NCBI GenBank assembly: GCA_022496185.1
Contig: WTXG01000149.1
Location: forward strand, 25,159-89,158
Length of the DNA stretch: 64,000 nucleotides
Reading direction: 5' to 3'
Origin: Multifurca ochricompacta
Lineage: Eukaryota > Basidiomycota > Agaricomycetes > Russulales > Russulaceae
Shown: piece after piece, positions 46,301 to 59,300 of the stretch
Layout of the letters: the number at the start of each line of letters is the position of its first letter
Numbering within the stretch: position 1 is the stretch's first letter
Program-made: the position numbers and the translations under genes
Notes under the pieces: model-generated
What the model was told of the DNA's origin: nothing
The model's input: the letters and a program-made list of their open reading frames with translations, nothing else
The model's database searches: none

Positions 46301-48547
46301 ACCTGTATACACTCCTGAGCGTCTGACTTCACCTACTGGGAGCAAACCAGGCCTTGCGAGCATACCGGTTCCCGAAAGGGTCCGTCCTTCTTTGGACAAC
46401 GCACGCCCTCAAGTTGGAGTCGCCACCCTCCAGTTCGGGTCGCCCGTCCTCCTCCGGTGTCTCGCACGCCATCTGTTGTCAATACATTGCCTTCGTCGAG
46501 TAACCTTCCCGATCCCAATACACAGGATAATTTTTCCTCACGACCCCGAATAAAGAGCCACCCAAGGAAGATGGCAACCCCGGCCGGACAGCGACGATCA
46601 ATGGTCGTGCCAGGTCAAATTATGCCACAACCGACTGCCCAGCCATGGTATCAGCCCCCAGTACGACAGGTAGCGCATCCGCAACCAGTCTGCCACCTAA
46701 AGGCAGCAGTTCAGCACCCGTCGCTCGTCGTGACGAGAGCACAGGGGCGTCGTCTCATACCCCCTTAGTGCAGCCCCCGAACCCCTCGGCCATAGAAGAA
46801 ACTCAGGGCGAGTCCAAGGGCCACAGCACGGGACAGGTAGCGGCAACCCCGATGACGTCCTCAACAGCGCAAACGGCGCCCCGCTTGAGTAGTGCTGTCA
46901 CTGCTCCTGCTTCAGCACCGCAGATACACCCCTCACATGCCCTCGGTAATCAAGACCAGCGATGTCACAGAACAATCCCGACGGTCGACAGGCTCGCCGG
47001 AGCAGATCGCTCCACAACTTACAGTGCGGCCAGTGACACGAGCGGAGGGTTCAGAGCGGCCCGCGTCGAGTCTGGCGTCTAATGAGGGCAATCCCGCGCC
47101 TATCGCCCGTCAAGACAAAACCACTAAAGCATCACCCCAAACTTATTCGGTGAAGCCCTCGAGCCTCGCAACAATACCCGAGGCCCAAGTCGAGTCCAAA
47201 AGGGACTCCATTGGGCCCTCAGCCGTGCCACCCACGTCATCCACGGCAGCAAGCACAGCGTCGAAGGTCAGCGGTGTTACCTCCATTAATGTTCCAGCAG
47301 CGCCTCGGAATACCACCGAGAAATCTTCGGTCATCGGGACAAAGGATATCACAAGTCTATCACGACAGTCGACGGCCTTGACGGGGCAGATGACCTTGCA
47401 GCCATCTGTGCGGTCGTCATATCAACCAGTGGCGCGACCGCATGAGCAATCTGTAGCCAGCTCACCGCCGACCAGCTACAAGCCCGCGGTCATCACTCGT
47501 CAAAGCAAGACTGGTGAAATTCATTCTCAACCTTCCCGGGTGGTGAGTTCTAGTGCCGCGGCGGTTTCAGAAAATCGAGGCGAATCCAAGGCGCAACCTA
47601 TGGGCCCGACAGGGCACCCGGCAACGCAAGTTGCCAGCGCTGTTAATGTCTCAGCCCCACCAGCACGAATTAGCGCCCCTCGCATGTCTGCGAGGGTCAA
47701 GACAAAAGATCTTATTAACTGGCACAAGCAACAAAATGGGAGTGATGCGCGACCCCTTACTGTTGTGCAGTCCCTTGGGACACCCATCAGTAAATCCAAG
47801 ACCTCACCGTCGGAAGTGTTGCAACCCGCTTCATTGGACATGAAGCCTAACTCTCACCGTATTGACAGCGGCATAGAACTATGGGATTATGATCCTCGTC
47901 GGAAAGGCATTAACCGATCCTCGAATGGAGATAGTAATTCTTCACTCAAACATATAGATGCAGCGGTTCGCGGACCAGGTCCCACGCGTCGAAGCAGTCG
48001 GTCTGCGAGTATCAGTAATATCAGTGAAGAACGTGGTACAAGACCATCGCCGCCTCTCAAGGAATCTCCGACGTCGATATCAGAGTCACCAAATTCCTTT
48101 ACCAGTCCGTCTCATCCTAATATACCTGTTTCAACTTATCCTGAACCTGAACCAGCCCAGACACCGCCGTTAGGCACCACAGAGTCACCTTCGGCCGACC
48201 CTCCAGCCAGTGCGCTGCCGGGGCGGAGGGACGCTTTCATCAACCGGAAGCCGCAGCCTACGACAAAAAGCACGGCGAATTCAGGACAGTCTACGCCTCC
48301 TCGCCCCTCAACGCCCTCCTCCATGTCACACTCAGCATCTGTTACGACGTCGACTCAAGCGACAATGGTAACACCTGCCACATCGTTCTACATTCCTTCT
48401 CGGGATTCGTCACCAGCTCCGAAGCCCGTGCGTAGGTCATGGTTCCGAAGGGTTTTGATCGACCCTGTGAAATCCAAGCTAGGGTATGGATCTAAAAATT
48501 CTGTGGATTTTAGCGTTACTTTCCTGCTTACAATACGACCTCAATGA
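43309..48547 (+). pseudogene. long proline-rich repeat protein gene with several frame breaks
   Basis: Exons 43309-43633, 43679-43893 and from 43948 join in phase. The first 190 residues look globular (ELAPEVKVSELLWTFSRLP, LRLEKDSLVLILLDRTGQIF, WTEVLDQALGLPDVDWL). Next is a His/Asp-rich patch (HDDDHMRLHDDDHAHPHGDD). Then comes a repeat of roughly 40-45 residues, ten or more times, with the core PQVE..HPPVQP..PPE and PAPASS. An intron is at 45691-45752. After about 45550 the repeat continues only by changing frame (about 45550, 46080, 46440, 46780, 46930). The last part, 46892-48547, is one open frame, Ser/Pro/Thr-rich, ending with a basic patch (KPVRRSWFRRVLIDPVKSKL). Function unknown; no signal peptide seen. 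The breaks may be assembly errors in a repetitive gene, in which case this is a CDS. Confidence 0.65.
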
Positions 48548-49973
48548 GTGGTATTTTATTTTTGGACACTGGCACGGTAACATATATCAAGAAATAACTT
48601 ACTACAAATTGTGACACAACAGGAATTGTATCATTATCACATTAGCTCTTGTTTTTCTGTCTTTATGCATATATGCAACATGTACAATAAATAAATAGGT
48701 TGCGTGTACTATAACACTTGAAATCATTACCTTATCGCCTGTCATCCCTTACGTGCTCAACTTCCCTTTCCTTTAGGTCCCTGAGGCGGATTGGTTCCCG
48801 TATTCCGCCGCATGGACGCAACGAGGTCGGAAACGATGTGGTTGCAGCCCCAGCGGACTCGCGCCCCATTTCTGCAAAGCGCTTTTGTTCGTTCGCAAAC
48901 TTCACGCGACTAAAACCGACACTCTGTCCTTCCGATCCCCTTCCGATTGAACTAAACAATTGCTTATGGGTCTTGGGAATTCGAAGAGGATATTCGCTTT
49001 TCGTGACTTAGTGAGGGTGCAATGCACCACAGCCGACAATCCCAGTGGAGCGCGATAACCACACATCGTAACTCATTTCAGTCAGAAGGGGAGAGGAGAG
49101 GAGAGGAGAGGAAAGCAACTACCTCCGATATTGGCGCGTGGTTGGGTGAGTACTGAGCACCTGAACAAAACACGTGCTGGCCTGCTGGTCATAATATCGG
49201 AAAAGTTACGTGTCAAGTGGAAAAACAATGATGTAGCCCACGAACACGCGTGGACAACGTTGCTCTTCGCAAGGGGTTCACTACGTTCTTGGAGAGATAC
49301 CGTGCTGTGCCGATGTCAAGACGCTCACTCCGTTTTTAATCCCCTACTGGCTACACTACTGAGGACGGAGACAAAAAACCGGGTGCAGAACGGCGCTTCA
49401 TTGGAACGACCGATGTCCGTATAGTGTGTTGTGTATGTGTCGTACGCAGTTCCGCCATTAAAACCACGTTTCCACGTTTTTTTGTACCTGTAACCAGCCC
49501 ACGCATGGCCACTACATCTTCCTTTCCCCTCTCTTCCTCTCAAAGTTTCTACTTCCACCCCGGAGTGCCTGCCTCGGGGATCAGTAACCCTTGACCTCCA
49601 CTTTTTTTCCAATCCCGGAAAAGTGAGGGGCTTATTACGGCCCCGGTGACAGCGCGAATGCATGAGGCAGCACAACCTCCCCGCATCGAACGTTCAAAAA
49701 GTGGTCATGATCCATGCCCTGCGGCCGAAGTATCATGACATGTCCACTCGGCTAGTCCGATGCTTATAAGACCCGGAGATAGCTAGGCAGCAGGGTTAAC
49801 TCGCGCTAGCACTGGCACCGCCTGGCTCCTTGCTACCCATAACCCTTAAATGTCCCTGAGGCCGCCCCCAAGAACAGACGTTGCATGTGCGTTTTCTTCT
49901 TTCCCATCCCCGCCTCGCCCCTATCCCAAACCTCAAACTCCCAGAATGTAATTTTGTTGACTGTTCTTCGCAG
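48548..49973. other. intergenic region, one possible small minus-strand ORF
   Basis: No firm gene. On the minus strand 48732-48959 reads SEGQSVGFSRVKFANEQKRF, then SFPTSLRPCGGIREPIRLRD, which looks like natural protein, but no splice partner or known family was found. A GAGAG run lies at 49090-49113. The first exons of the membrane-protein gene that follows may lie near 49880-49970. Confidence 0.4.
48732..48959 (-). CDS. possible small ORF or last exon, unknown
   Basis: Seventy-five codons with a protein-like composition (FANEQKRFAEMGRESAGAAT, LRDLKEREVEHVRDDRR). The ATG of MGRESAG is an alternative start. No family recognised, and no upstream exon could be attached. It sits between the 3' end of the proline-rich gene and the membrane-protein gene. 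Confidence 0.3.
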   Translation of the reverse strand: MFSSIGRGSEGQSVGFSRVKFANEQKRFAEMGRESAGAATTSFPTSLRPCGGIREPIRLRDLKEREVEHVRDDRR

Positions 49974-50588
49974 ATGAGCTGCCTTCAACAATTAAATCTC
50001 TCAACGATGGATGGCTCTCTACGTTCCAAACTACGGCGGCCGCTGTGCGTCACGTCATTAGTCTCGAACGAAAATCCGTGCGGGAGCATCCGGCATTTTG
50101 TGTACTGAGATTATTTTTTTTGGCTTTGTTTTGGCCTAGTCCGGACTCTTCGCAGTTGTCGAGGTTGTTCTCCTCAACTTCATTAAAGACCCCGTACACT
50201 ATACGCACCCTCACACACGTGCTGCGCGACAAGCCCTCCTCGTGTTCTCGTACTGCGGACTCCTTTTCAGCTGTAGTGCTACGATCAGTTCTCTCGTCCT
50301 CACGGACGAGTTCGGCGAGCTGCCCGTTCGTGCTTCGCGAAAGTCGGATCCCATCAAGCAGGGTTTATTCGACAGCAGCTCGGCAAGTCTGCTCGAGGTT
50401 TATGGGGCGCGCCGCTCATGGCGCTGGTTGATGTGGCATTGTACGTCGCACATCTCACGCACACGATCCGATCCTCTGTGACCGACTGAAAAAAAACAGG
50501 GTTGCTTTCGCTGACGGCGGCAATTGCGTGTCTCATCACGCAAATTCTGATCTATGTTTGGATAGAGGAGCCGTTTTCCGTACAGTAG
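49974..50588 (+). CDS. small integral membrane protein, 3' exons
   Basis: Exons 49974-50044, 50140-50440 and 50500-50588 join in phase. Product: ELPSTIKSLNDGWLSTFQTT-AAA, then SGLFAVVEVVLLNFIKDP (hydrophobic), QALLVFSYCGLLFSCSATIS-SLVL (hydrophobic), TDEFGELPVRASRKSDP, a Ser/Asp loop, SLLEVYGARRSWRWLMWHW, and LLSLTAAIACLITQILIYVW (hydrophobic), ending EEPFSVQ. Three to four membrane helices are likely. The pattern matches an unnamed membrane-protein family common in mushrooms; function unknown. The 49974 boundary follows a splice acceptor (TTCGCAG), so one or more 5' exons with the start codon are unresolved upstream. Confidence 0.7.
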
Positions 50589-51128
50589 CCGCATCGTGCG
50601 TAGCCGGGTTCGGAATTCTACCCCTCCTTCATTTCATTCCTGTTTCCATATCTGCACAAAGCCGAAGGTCGAGCATGATTGTTCCAGCCCCTTCCTCGCA
50701 GACAGTTGGTTCTTTCAACGCAGTATAATATTGTATGTATGTATAAAATGTATATAATAAAATACAACACCAGAACATATGATTGACTCACAAGCTTCAG
50801 CGGGATAGGTGTTAAGGCAGGGATTGGAGTCGCTATATGATTTTGTTATCGCACTCAATTCAGCAGCGTTACTTGTATGTCGACCGTCCAGTGTTCTACC
50901 TCGCGCGCTCTCTGACCCTTGGTTTTCATGCACCACATCCGACAAGGCAAGGGTGTCTCTGCGTTATGCTGAGATCACTGGAAACCCCCCTCCCCCTCAC
51001 TGACATACAAACGCGCGTTCTCGACCTTGTTCGATCACTCAACAACAACAACAACAACAGCTCAAACCAACCCACGTCTTGTACTCGTCTCACCTAAAGC
51101 GTTATTTATTATTATCACCATCATCACA
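50589..51128. other. intergenic between convergent genes
   Basis: 3' flanks of the membrane-protein gene (plus) and the CON-6-type gene (minus). AT-rich near 50725-50765; an AAC repeat lies at 51043-51060. No gene is supported. Confidence 0.45.
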
Positions 51129-51406
51129 TTATGTCAGAACTGAATCGCGTTGCTTGCAGGCCATAAGGTGCGTCATTGCCGATTCCATTGTTGTCGATTG
51201 AACGTTGTGTCTTTCTTTGGCCTCCTCCCCAACATTGGGATCTGCATGGCAAGAAAAAAAAACAGATTAATTTCATTCGATAGATACAGATCCAAGGCAT
51301 TTCGCAGACCGGACATACTCTTCAATGTTGCCTTATAACCTCCAAGGACGCGATTCTCATCTTTGCCGCTCGTGTCCGTGCGACGATGGTTCTGTACTGA
51401 GGTCAT
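51129..51406 (-). CDS. CON-6 family small protein
   Basis: Two exons, minus: 51319-51406 and 51129-51241, joined across a 77-nt intron in phase. About 66 residues: MTSVQNHRRTDTSGKDENRV, then LGGYKATLKNPNVGEEAKER, then a short tail. The core GGYKA.LKNPN..EEAKE is the conidiation-specific protein 6 motif; such proteins accumulate in fungal spores and under stress, with no known catalytic role. Only one motif copy is present and the tail after EEAKER is atypical (usual members have a second motif or a Val/Leu-Glu end), so a further exon may be missed. Confidence 0.65.
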
Positions 51407-53270
51407 CGTGAACGACACCCAGGACTTTGTATCTCTTCTAAGACTTGACGGGAATGCTTCTTTGCTCTCTGGGATACATTCGGCTTTGGTGTATGCTAGC
51501 CTCGCGGCAAATGGCACCAAACATGTCATTTGAATTGCTCAACATATCCTGGAGAATGACTTCTGTAAACCTATGAATACTATCGTCATCCGTCGACACT
51601 GCTTGTGATCTGTAACTTGTTTTTCATCCTGTAGTTGTACCAAAAGCCAGCTCGGCTCAATCTAATCCAGTTTGCAACGACACGACGTGTTAATGAAGGT
51701 TGAAATAGTGAGGATGATATCATAATCCCTATTCCCTGGGTGCGAGTGACATTGATGCCTACTTACATACCCCAAAGCCAGCAATAGGCTAGTTGTATAC
51801 TGGCTCTGACAGGAATGAAATACGTGTTAACTTTGGCGATGCGGCTCAACAAAATTGACGCGCACGGAGGTATATAATGAACCTTTCACCCTCTCTACTA
51901 GACTCATTTAACTCGTAAAAGATAGACGGTACAGTGAATCGTGTCATCCTGCGCATGCGTCATTGCTGCGGGCCCGTCGTACCTCTGTTTCCGTGAAGCA
52001 AAGGGTGCTTCACTATCAATAATACCATGATTCTGTGTTGGGGTTGAAAAAGCTGTAGATACTATGCGTATCACAAGCCAGGTTTCAGGGACCAACTCTG
52101 GACAGCGTCTCGGAGCATGATTGATTGTGCTGTTTGATTGATCGTTTATATTTAGCCTAGGGAAAGCAAGACACTGTTCCCAATGTCGGGGGAAGCACAA
52201 TTAGGGAGACACGCCACAAGATAGATGAACATTGAAGGTGATGCGAATATTTCTGGTTGGGGAGTAGGAAAATTGGAAATCCCCAGCGCCCAAGGGGATC
52301 CGAACACCCCTGCTGCCGCATCTTCGCGTGAAGATTCTTCCACAATAGCACAGATAAAGATAACTTTACGACAGTAGGGATAATGACAAAGGACGCTAAA
52401 AGCGCAGAATCGCCTCGGTGCATAAGTGTTGCCCTGTATGGAGCCAGAGCGAACATACGCCATAAGATAGCTATAACACACTGGGAGCAAGCAAGAGGTC
52501 AAAATATGGCGAGTTCCAGACGTGTGCTTGAGAAGCGCAGATCCAAGAAAAAAGGGCACCGCGACCCCCGCATTAGGCGTACAGCCGATGTTACGCCGAC
52601 TGAGTGAATGGGAAAATGCTCAGGAAAATCGGGGATGTTGGAAACAATCGAGTGTAAAAGGAAAAACAGTAATCGCAGGCCTGAAGCCGGGGCAATTGGA
52701 TACCGCCTTTCGCGACGACAGCCACAGACGCCACTGTCAGTTTGGTGTTTTGTTGCTGCCAGAAAATTTTGATGTAGTCTAGGCAACCAAAGCGACAAGA
52801 GAGAAAAATGACGTGTAATAAAATCATTAAAAGTTTTTTTTGTTTTTGTACGGTGTGAGGGAGTAGGATGGGGAAGTGGCCGTCGGTAATGGCGGGAAGT
52901 ACTCGCGGCAATCTTCGAGCCAACCAGTCCGAAGGCCAAAAAGGAGGTACCACAACATTGGGCGAACTTGCGGCTTTGGGTTGATGGCCGACGGTTGGCT
53001 GTTTCAATCACGTTTGCACGGCGACATGATAGGAGCAATGCCCTTTGATCCACGTCATCTTTGCGCTGTCATATCAACCTCATGCACCCACGGGTTTGCC
53101 ATGCCTCGGGGGATCAGTCATCCACGGACCCTATATATGGGCGGCCTTCATGTGCCAAGTACAGCCGTATTTGAGTCCGTTGGAACCCAACTTTGCGGCG
53201 GCGTAGTAAGTTATGAATGGACTGGATCTGCAGTCTGGTTCCCATTCTACGGAAAAAGGTCATGAAACCG
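51407..53270. other. no supported gene
   Basis: Several frames over 100 codons occur (for example minus 52499-53053, plus 52876-53265) but they overlap each other on both strands, and none shows a motif, splice pattern or protein-like composition. The left end is the promoter of the CON-6-type gene. Confidence 0.45.
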
Positions 53271-54526
53271 CGACTTTCCGATAGATGATAGAGACAAGAC
53301 GCACCGTATCAAATATCTTTGATAGACAGTCATCGTTAGACAAGCGGAACTTCTCTTCTGGATTGATTGATAATACCTAGGCACTCAACTCAACATTTCT
53401 ACAAGTGGCCGCTTGAAATTGATGATATGAAGTTCTCTGTTTGATACCCAGACGTTGTCGGAGATGAAATTCCAAGTTCTTCTTCTCAAATGATGTGTCA
53501 ATTTTTGCTAAACAGAACAACAAAAACAAAACAAAAAATATGGCGATTATGGAGGCCGGGCAATCCCGAGCGGGTGGCGACCGAATTCGAGGCCAAACAC
53601 CGGAGCAGACACAGAAATCGAAGGATGAAAGCAAGTAATTGACACGGACGCTATTTGCGATATGTGGTGATGGTCTACCCAGCGAGTGGTTCCTACTGGC
53701 GGAAGCTCACACACGCGGACACGGAACTTGAATCGCGTGATGCGTGATGATAATTTGACCAAAATTTATGATGTCAAGAACTATTTTTTATCTTCCCCGA
53801 TAATGCTTGTCTGCGCGGACCTAACGCAAGATGGTATATTGAACACCTCTTGTCCGCAGCCTATATCAGCAAGAGCAAGAGCAAGAGCACACGATAAAAT
53901 TGTGCTTGCAGCGCTCTTCAAGACTCTTCAAGACTTTGCGCGCGAGCAATTTAATTTAAATAAATAATATCTAATGAACGTGGGAGCCGTGGGAAATGGG
54001 CGCCTCCATGAGTCATGTGATTTTCAATGAATACCCCCGCCCATCAGAAATTGACCAAAAACGGAAACTATGAACATGACTCCGAAGTCTAACTCCGACC
54101 GGGACTCCGCGATCCTGGCTCCTGTCTTTTTCTCCTTCTCTTTTTTCATTCTTCTCTTCTTCCTATTTCTTTTTCTCCTCGGAGTCCCTCGCATATGAAG
54201 GGTAGGCAAGGCACGGGCACGTCTGGGAACGAGGCTACTACGCTGGGTCGTCTAAGAATAAGAATATATGGACTTGGGCTTCTTCTTCACGCCCATCTCT
54301 GAGCTCTCTCTATCTCACTCTCGGAGATGGCAAATACGACCGAATACTGATGCCGTTCCGTTCCGATTTTCTTTTCCGTATCTCTGGGGCCCCCAACCAT
54401 ACCTTGGGACAGATCTTGGGGTTTGTTCTGTAGGTCGGTGTGGGGGAGGTGGAGGGGGTTGTCTGATATGTATGGCCTACAGCGCCCCTCGTTGTGCAGT
54501 GGCTTCTGCACACCCGAACACCCGAA

Positions 54527-54572
54527 CACATACACACACACACATAGACACACGCACACACGAACACACACA
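54527..54572. repeat. (CA)n-rich microsatellite
   Basis: Interrupted CACACA runs with AGA and GAA interruptions. Confidence 0.9.
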
Positions 54573-56368
54573 GAACCAATCCAAGCGAGCGCAATGGGTT
54601 CATTCCAGTTATCTGGATTTTTTATTTATTCCGTGTTATTCCGTGTTCCCGCCCGACCTTATCAATGATTCCTGAATGGAGGATCAAAAAAGAAACCCAT
54701 TGTCGTCCCATCCATAGCAAATTATGCCCTTCTCTGTTGTTGGCCATGGAAAAAGGACCTGATACCAGATTCAGATACATCGGCGGCGGTCAATCACCTT
54801 AAGCCATAAAACCGCCGGATCTCCGATTTACCTACTAAGGCACCCATGGGGAGTCGTTTCGTCTAAATTCGAGGTACCTAATGTACGCTGGGGGAGGAAG
54901 GGGGTGTGGGGTGGTCCCTGGCCTATCATGTTTATCAACCAAGGCCCCGCATGTAAGACCGGGATTCGATTTAGCTATGTTCCCAGAGAAGAAGGGGTTA
55001 ACCCTCTTGGGTCGATCGTCTTTGCAAGAAAACCAAAAAATAAAACAAAAGGAAAAACCACCAGGCAGAGTCCGTAAAACTTATGCTATTCGCGTTTTTG
55101 CGCGCCGAGGCACGTCGAGTTCCATTATTGACGGCATTTTCAAACCAGGGGTGATTATACTCTTTTGGGGGGGGAAGTGGTGCAAAGGGGAACTAAACAT
55201 GCCATGCAAGACGAATCTTCTGGGAACCGCGTATGCGGGAACGGAACGGTGCTTGGCCTTTTTTTTTCCTTGTTTTTGTGTTGCTTGTGGCTTGGCTCGT
55301 TGGTTGACTACGGGGTTCTCGAGTCTCATTGGATGCTGATACGCAAAAAAAGAAAAGAATAATAATGGCGACATAACTACCAGCGCGGTCTCTTGAAACG
55401 GCGCTTCTTCTTTTGAACCGCAAGTATGGTCATGCATCCAGAACCACAAAAACAAAGAAAGAAAAGGAAAGAAAGTGGATCGTACAAGGGCAAGGACAAC
55501 TAATTGATACTGGTTGGTATGCACAAAAGGACCCAGCCATCGTAATTTCCTTGTGCAAAAAAAGTTGGACGACAAACATGAATTATTTTAAAAAGAAAAT
55601 CAAAATGAAAACCAAAATGAAAAGGGCGGCGCTCGTTTCTCTTTTTTTTTCCCCAAGTAGGTTCTTCGAGCGATCTAATACCTCGGGACAGCGCTCCTGC
55701 TCCTGCCTCTCTTGTTGCTGTTGGTGCTGGTGCTGAGAAGACGCTTTAAACAGAACAGCCAATTATCTGAAGCCGACACCGCCTCTCCGCCTCCCCCATT
55801 TCCCCTTCCCCCCTCTCCTCCCCCCTTTCTGATTCCTCCACATGCGCGCGCTCTAATTTCATGGAGCAAGGCTAATTCCAAGTACCCATCATAATTCATC
55901 ATCATGCAAGTCCGCCCCTTCCTTCCTTCCTCCCTTTCTTCTTCTTCTTTTTTGATCGCATCACACACACACACACCGCTGAACTGCTTCTTAAAAAATC
56001 ACATTCCAATTTAGGCGGAAATGCAAGTTTGCGTGGTGTGCACAGAGAAGGGGGAGGGGGGGGGAGACGTGCTTAGGGGGCGTGGTTCAAATTTATGTCT
56101 GCCCCCTCCCCCCCCACCCCAAATTTCCCATCATGATCAAAGTCGAGAAGAATTTTCATTTGGGTGGGGTTGAGGTTCATGGCGAAGCATGACGAGGCAG
56201 GTTTGCTGCAGGAGCGATCACATAAAAAAAAAGCAAGCAAGCAAACAAGGATTCCCGCTGCTTTTAGAAGGTGGGTTTTCCGCTGATGCGTATTAATGGG
56301 CGTGCAACTGGTTTCTGATCATCCGTCCACTAAAAAAAAAGAAAAAAAAACATTTTCGATACGGGACA

Positions 56369-56392
56369 CCATCATCATCATCATCATCATCA
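56369..56392. repeat. (CAT)n microsatellite
   Basis: Eight tandem CAT/ATC units followed by a looser CATCAT/TTATCAT stretch to 56430. Confidence 0.9.
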
Positions 56393-59300
56393 TTAATCCG
56401 CCCATCATCGCCATCATTGTTATCATTATCATTAATTAACTATACATGAATGAATGAAGTGTTCCCTGTTCTCATTCCTCCAAATTCCCAATTATGGGTT
56501 GGCGCCACTAATTAATTTCGTGAGGTGGGCTTTTCTGTGGTGGGTTGCCTGCCGGCACTGGAGGTTTAGGGCGCGTCGCCGTACCATACCGTACTACATA
56601 ATCATGCGATTTCACAGGGAAGGGACCCAACTCTGATATGCTAACAAACACCGAAAGCAGTTCATAAAATAATTATGTTGGCGAATTATACAAAGGTGCA
56701 GTACCGGTGTTTCTGATGTCATTGGAAAAAGAAAAAAAACAGCGACAACCAAAGTTTATGAGATTTGGTTCCCTCCTGCCACGTTTCGGTTTGTGCTGTT
56801 GTAATTTGTGGGTGAAGAGAGCCGCCACCTAAACGGCAAGGCCGAAAAGCCTTTCCCCCCCCTCTCCCCGCTCATTCAAAAAAAAAAAACAGAGACGTGT
56901 CTTGGCAATAAAATACCAAATCAAGACCAGGTTGTGCTCTTGCTTGACTGCCGTACTCGGGCAACTCAATAAAGGTCGGGAGCTAACGATCACAAAAAAA
57001 AAGTAACAATGGAACACGTCACAACAAAAAGGGAAGAGCGGAAGAGGGGAGGGTATAGAGAGGGGAAGGAACACGATGTTCGGTTAGATGTCATTTTCCA
57101 AAAAAAAATAAGCGGCCGTATCGGGCGGGAGGGGGGGGGGGTGGATGGCCACACTTGAGTGCCGCACTGCGGGCGGCGCGAGGGATGCGAAAATGTGGAT
57201 GCGTTTTGTGTAACCCTTCATATTCATTCATTCATTCCCCCAATCTGTTTTTTTTTTTGGATTGATGAAGAACGAGGGCGGGAGGAGAAGGGGGGATGGT
57301 TTGATTTTTTTTAGAAGGAAAGAAAAAAGGAAAAGAGTGGCATATGTGTGTATGTCCCTAGCGGGGATGGGAAATATTAGGAAATAATAGAAAAAGAAAG
57401 AAGAAAGACCCCGCCTTGCCCGCCCGCTCTGGCGCTCTCACCCCCCATCCCTTGACTCCATCTTCCTCGGTTGAGTCTCTCGTTTAATTTTTAGTTAGAA
57501 AACACCTTTTGAACACGGTGGCTATTTCTCTTATACCCTTTATACGCTCTCGGGTGGCCACACGAGCACGCACACGGGGTCGAGTCTGGTGTCTTGGGCC
57601 AGCGGTGGTATGAAGTATGGACTCTTCCGGTTTTTTTTTTAATAAATTAATCAATTTCAATTTTATTTTGGGTGTTTTTTTTTTGGTGTGTGTGGCCCAG
57701 CCGTCGGGTGAGAAGTGAGAAGTTAAGTTACTACTCGATCGAGACTAGACGAGAACAGAAATCCGGCCCGGCTCTCTGCCTCCCCCTCCTCCTCTCCCTC
57801 ATGGGGATTTCCGAAAATGTAGGGCTCCGGGTAGGGGCATATCATATCATACTACACAACAAAAAAAAAACTTGTAAAAAAAACAAAAAAAAAATCCTTG
57901 TTTTACTTGTCGATTGGAAAGTTGGGAGAGGGGGGAGGGGGGGAAAGGGAGACTGCGACTTTTCTGTGAAGTGCCGATAGTGACAGGACTGGGTGCGGAG
58001 AAATCCTCCCCCGCCTCGCGCGCGCAAAAAAAAAAAGAAAAGAAAAAGGCATCACCCCTTCTCTTCTATTCAATTTAAACAAACTTGTCTTTTTTCATCG
58101 TTCCCCCGCTGCTGCTTATACGGCACAGCCCATCAATTTATGTGTATGTTGTATGTTGTATGTATTGTGGTGAGAGTGAGAAAAAGCTACTACGGAAAGA
58201 GCCCAAAAAGCTTTTCCATCTTTTTATTATTATTTCTCCATCCATCTGGGTCGCGACTCAACTCAAAAAAAAAAAAGTTACAAAACGCACCCCTCTCCCC
58301 TCCTCCCTCCCCGTTGTTGTTGATGAAAAATTCGTCGTCATGTATGAACACACGTACCTGCTCCCGACGCGAACAAAAAGAAGTCGAAATATCGAAACAC
58401 TCGAACATCGCCCCCATCATACGTATACATACATACAATACATATATAGATAAATAGATAGATAGATAGATGGGAATAATATAACATTTCGTTGTTGTGT
58501 GTGTGTGTGGGTGTGGGTGTGTGTGAAAATAAATAGTTGCGGGCAGTGCTTTTTAGTTGTTGTTTGCCCCAAGTGTTGGACAACCATTATCACGGTGGCG
58601 CAGCCGCAGCCGCAGTTGCAGTTGCAGTTTTATTACATCCGCGCACGCCCGTCGAGTCACGTCTCGTATCGTGTGTGTGTGTGTGTGCTCGAGATCCAAG
58701 GCCAAAGACAAGACCCCCCAAAAATAAGGGCAAATGGAAAGGTGGGGAGGGGGGTAGGGGGGCAAGTTTATTTAGACAAGGGACTAGAGGCAGGCAGACA
58801 GAGGCAGGCATGGCAGACAAGCAGGCAGGGTGTAGATAAGTTTCTTCCTTCCTTCCTTCCTTTCTTCCTTCTTCCCTTCCCTTCCCTTCCAAACCAGACC
58901 CATATAAGTATATATACACACACACATAGGCAAAACAAAATACCAACAAATTCGCGACTATTTAAATAAATAAATAAAAAGTGGGGGTTCGTACCCGTTC
59001 TACTGTGTGTGCGTGTCGGGGGTTAAAAGTCATCGTCCCGTCGTTCAGAAAAAAAATAAAAGGATAAATAATGATGACGATGATGATGTTTTGACTTGAC
59101 TTGGAAGCTACTACTGCCCCCCCCCCCTCTTAACTAGAAGATGAGCGAGCCTTGCTTGACCACGGGGTTTACCAAATTTTTACATTTCATACATACATAT
59201 ATACTATATATATATATATATACCCAGTTTTTTTAGCCAGGTAGCCAGCAGCCAGTCCGCCCCGTTTCCATTGACCTGGTACATTGTTGTCTCTATCAGC

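Noticed and set aside
52499..53053. Minus-strand frame of 184 codons
   Set aside because: Another long frame overlaps on the same strand and one on the opposite strand; composition is not protein-like and no motif or splice pattern supports it.
56369..56430. Regular CAT repeats considered as a CRISPR-like array or coding His run
   Set aside because: Units are 3 bp with no spacers and no open gene around them.
58085..58453. Overlapping frames of 120-155 codons in the simple-repeat region
   Set aside because: They consist of translated homopolymers and microsatellites.
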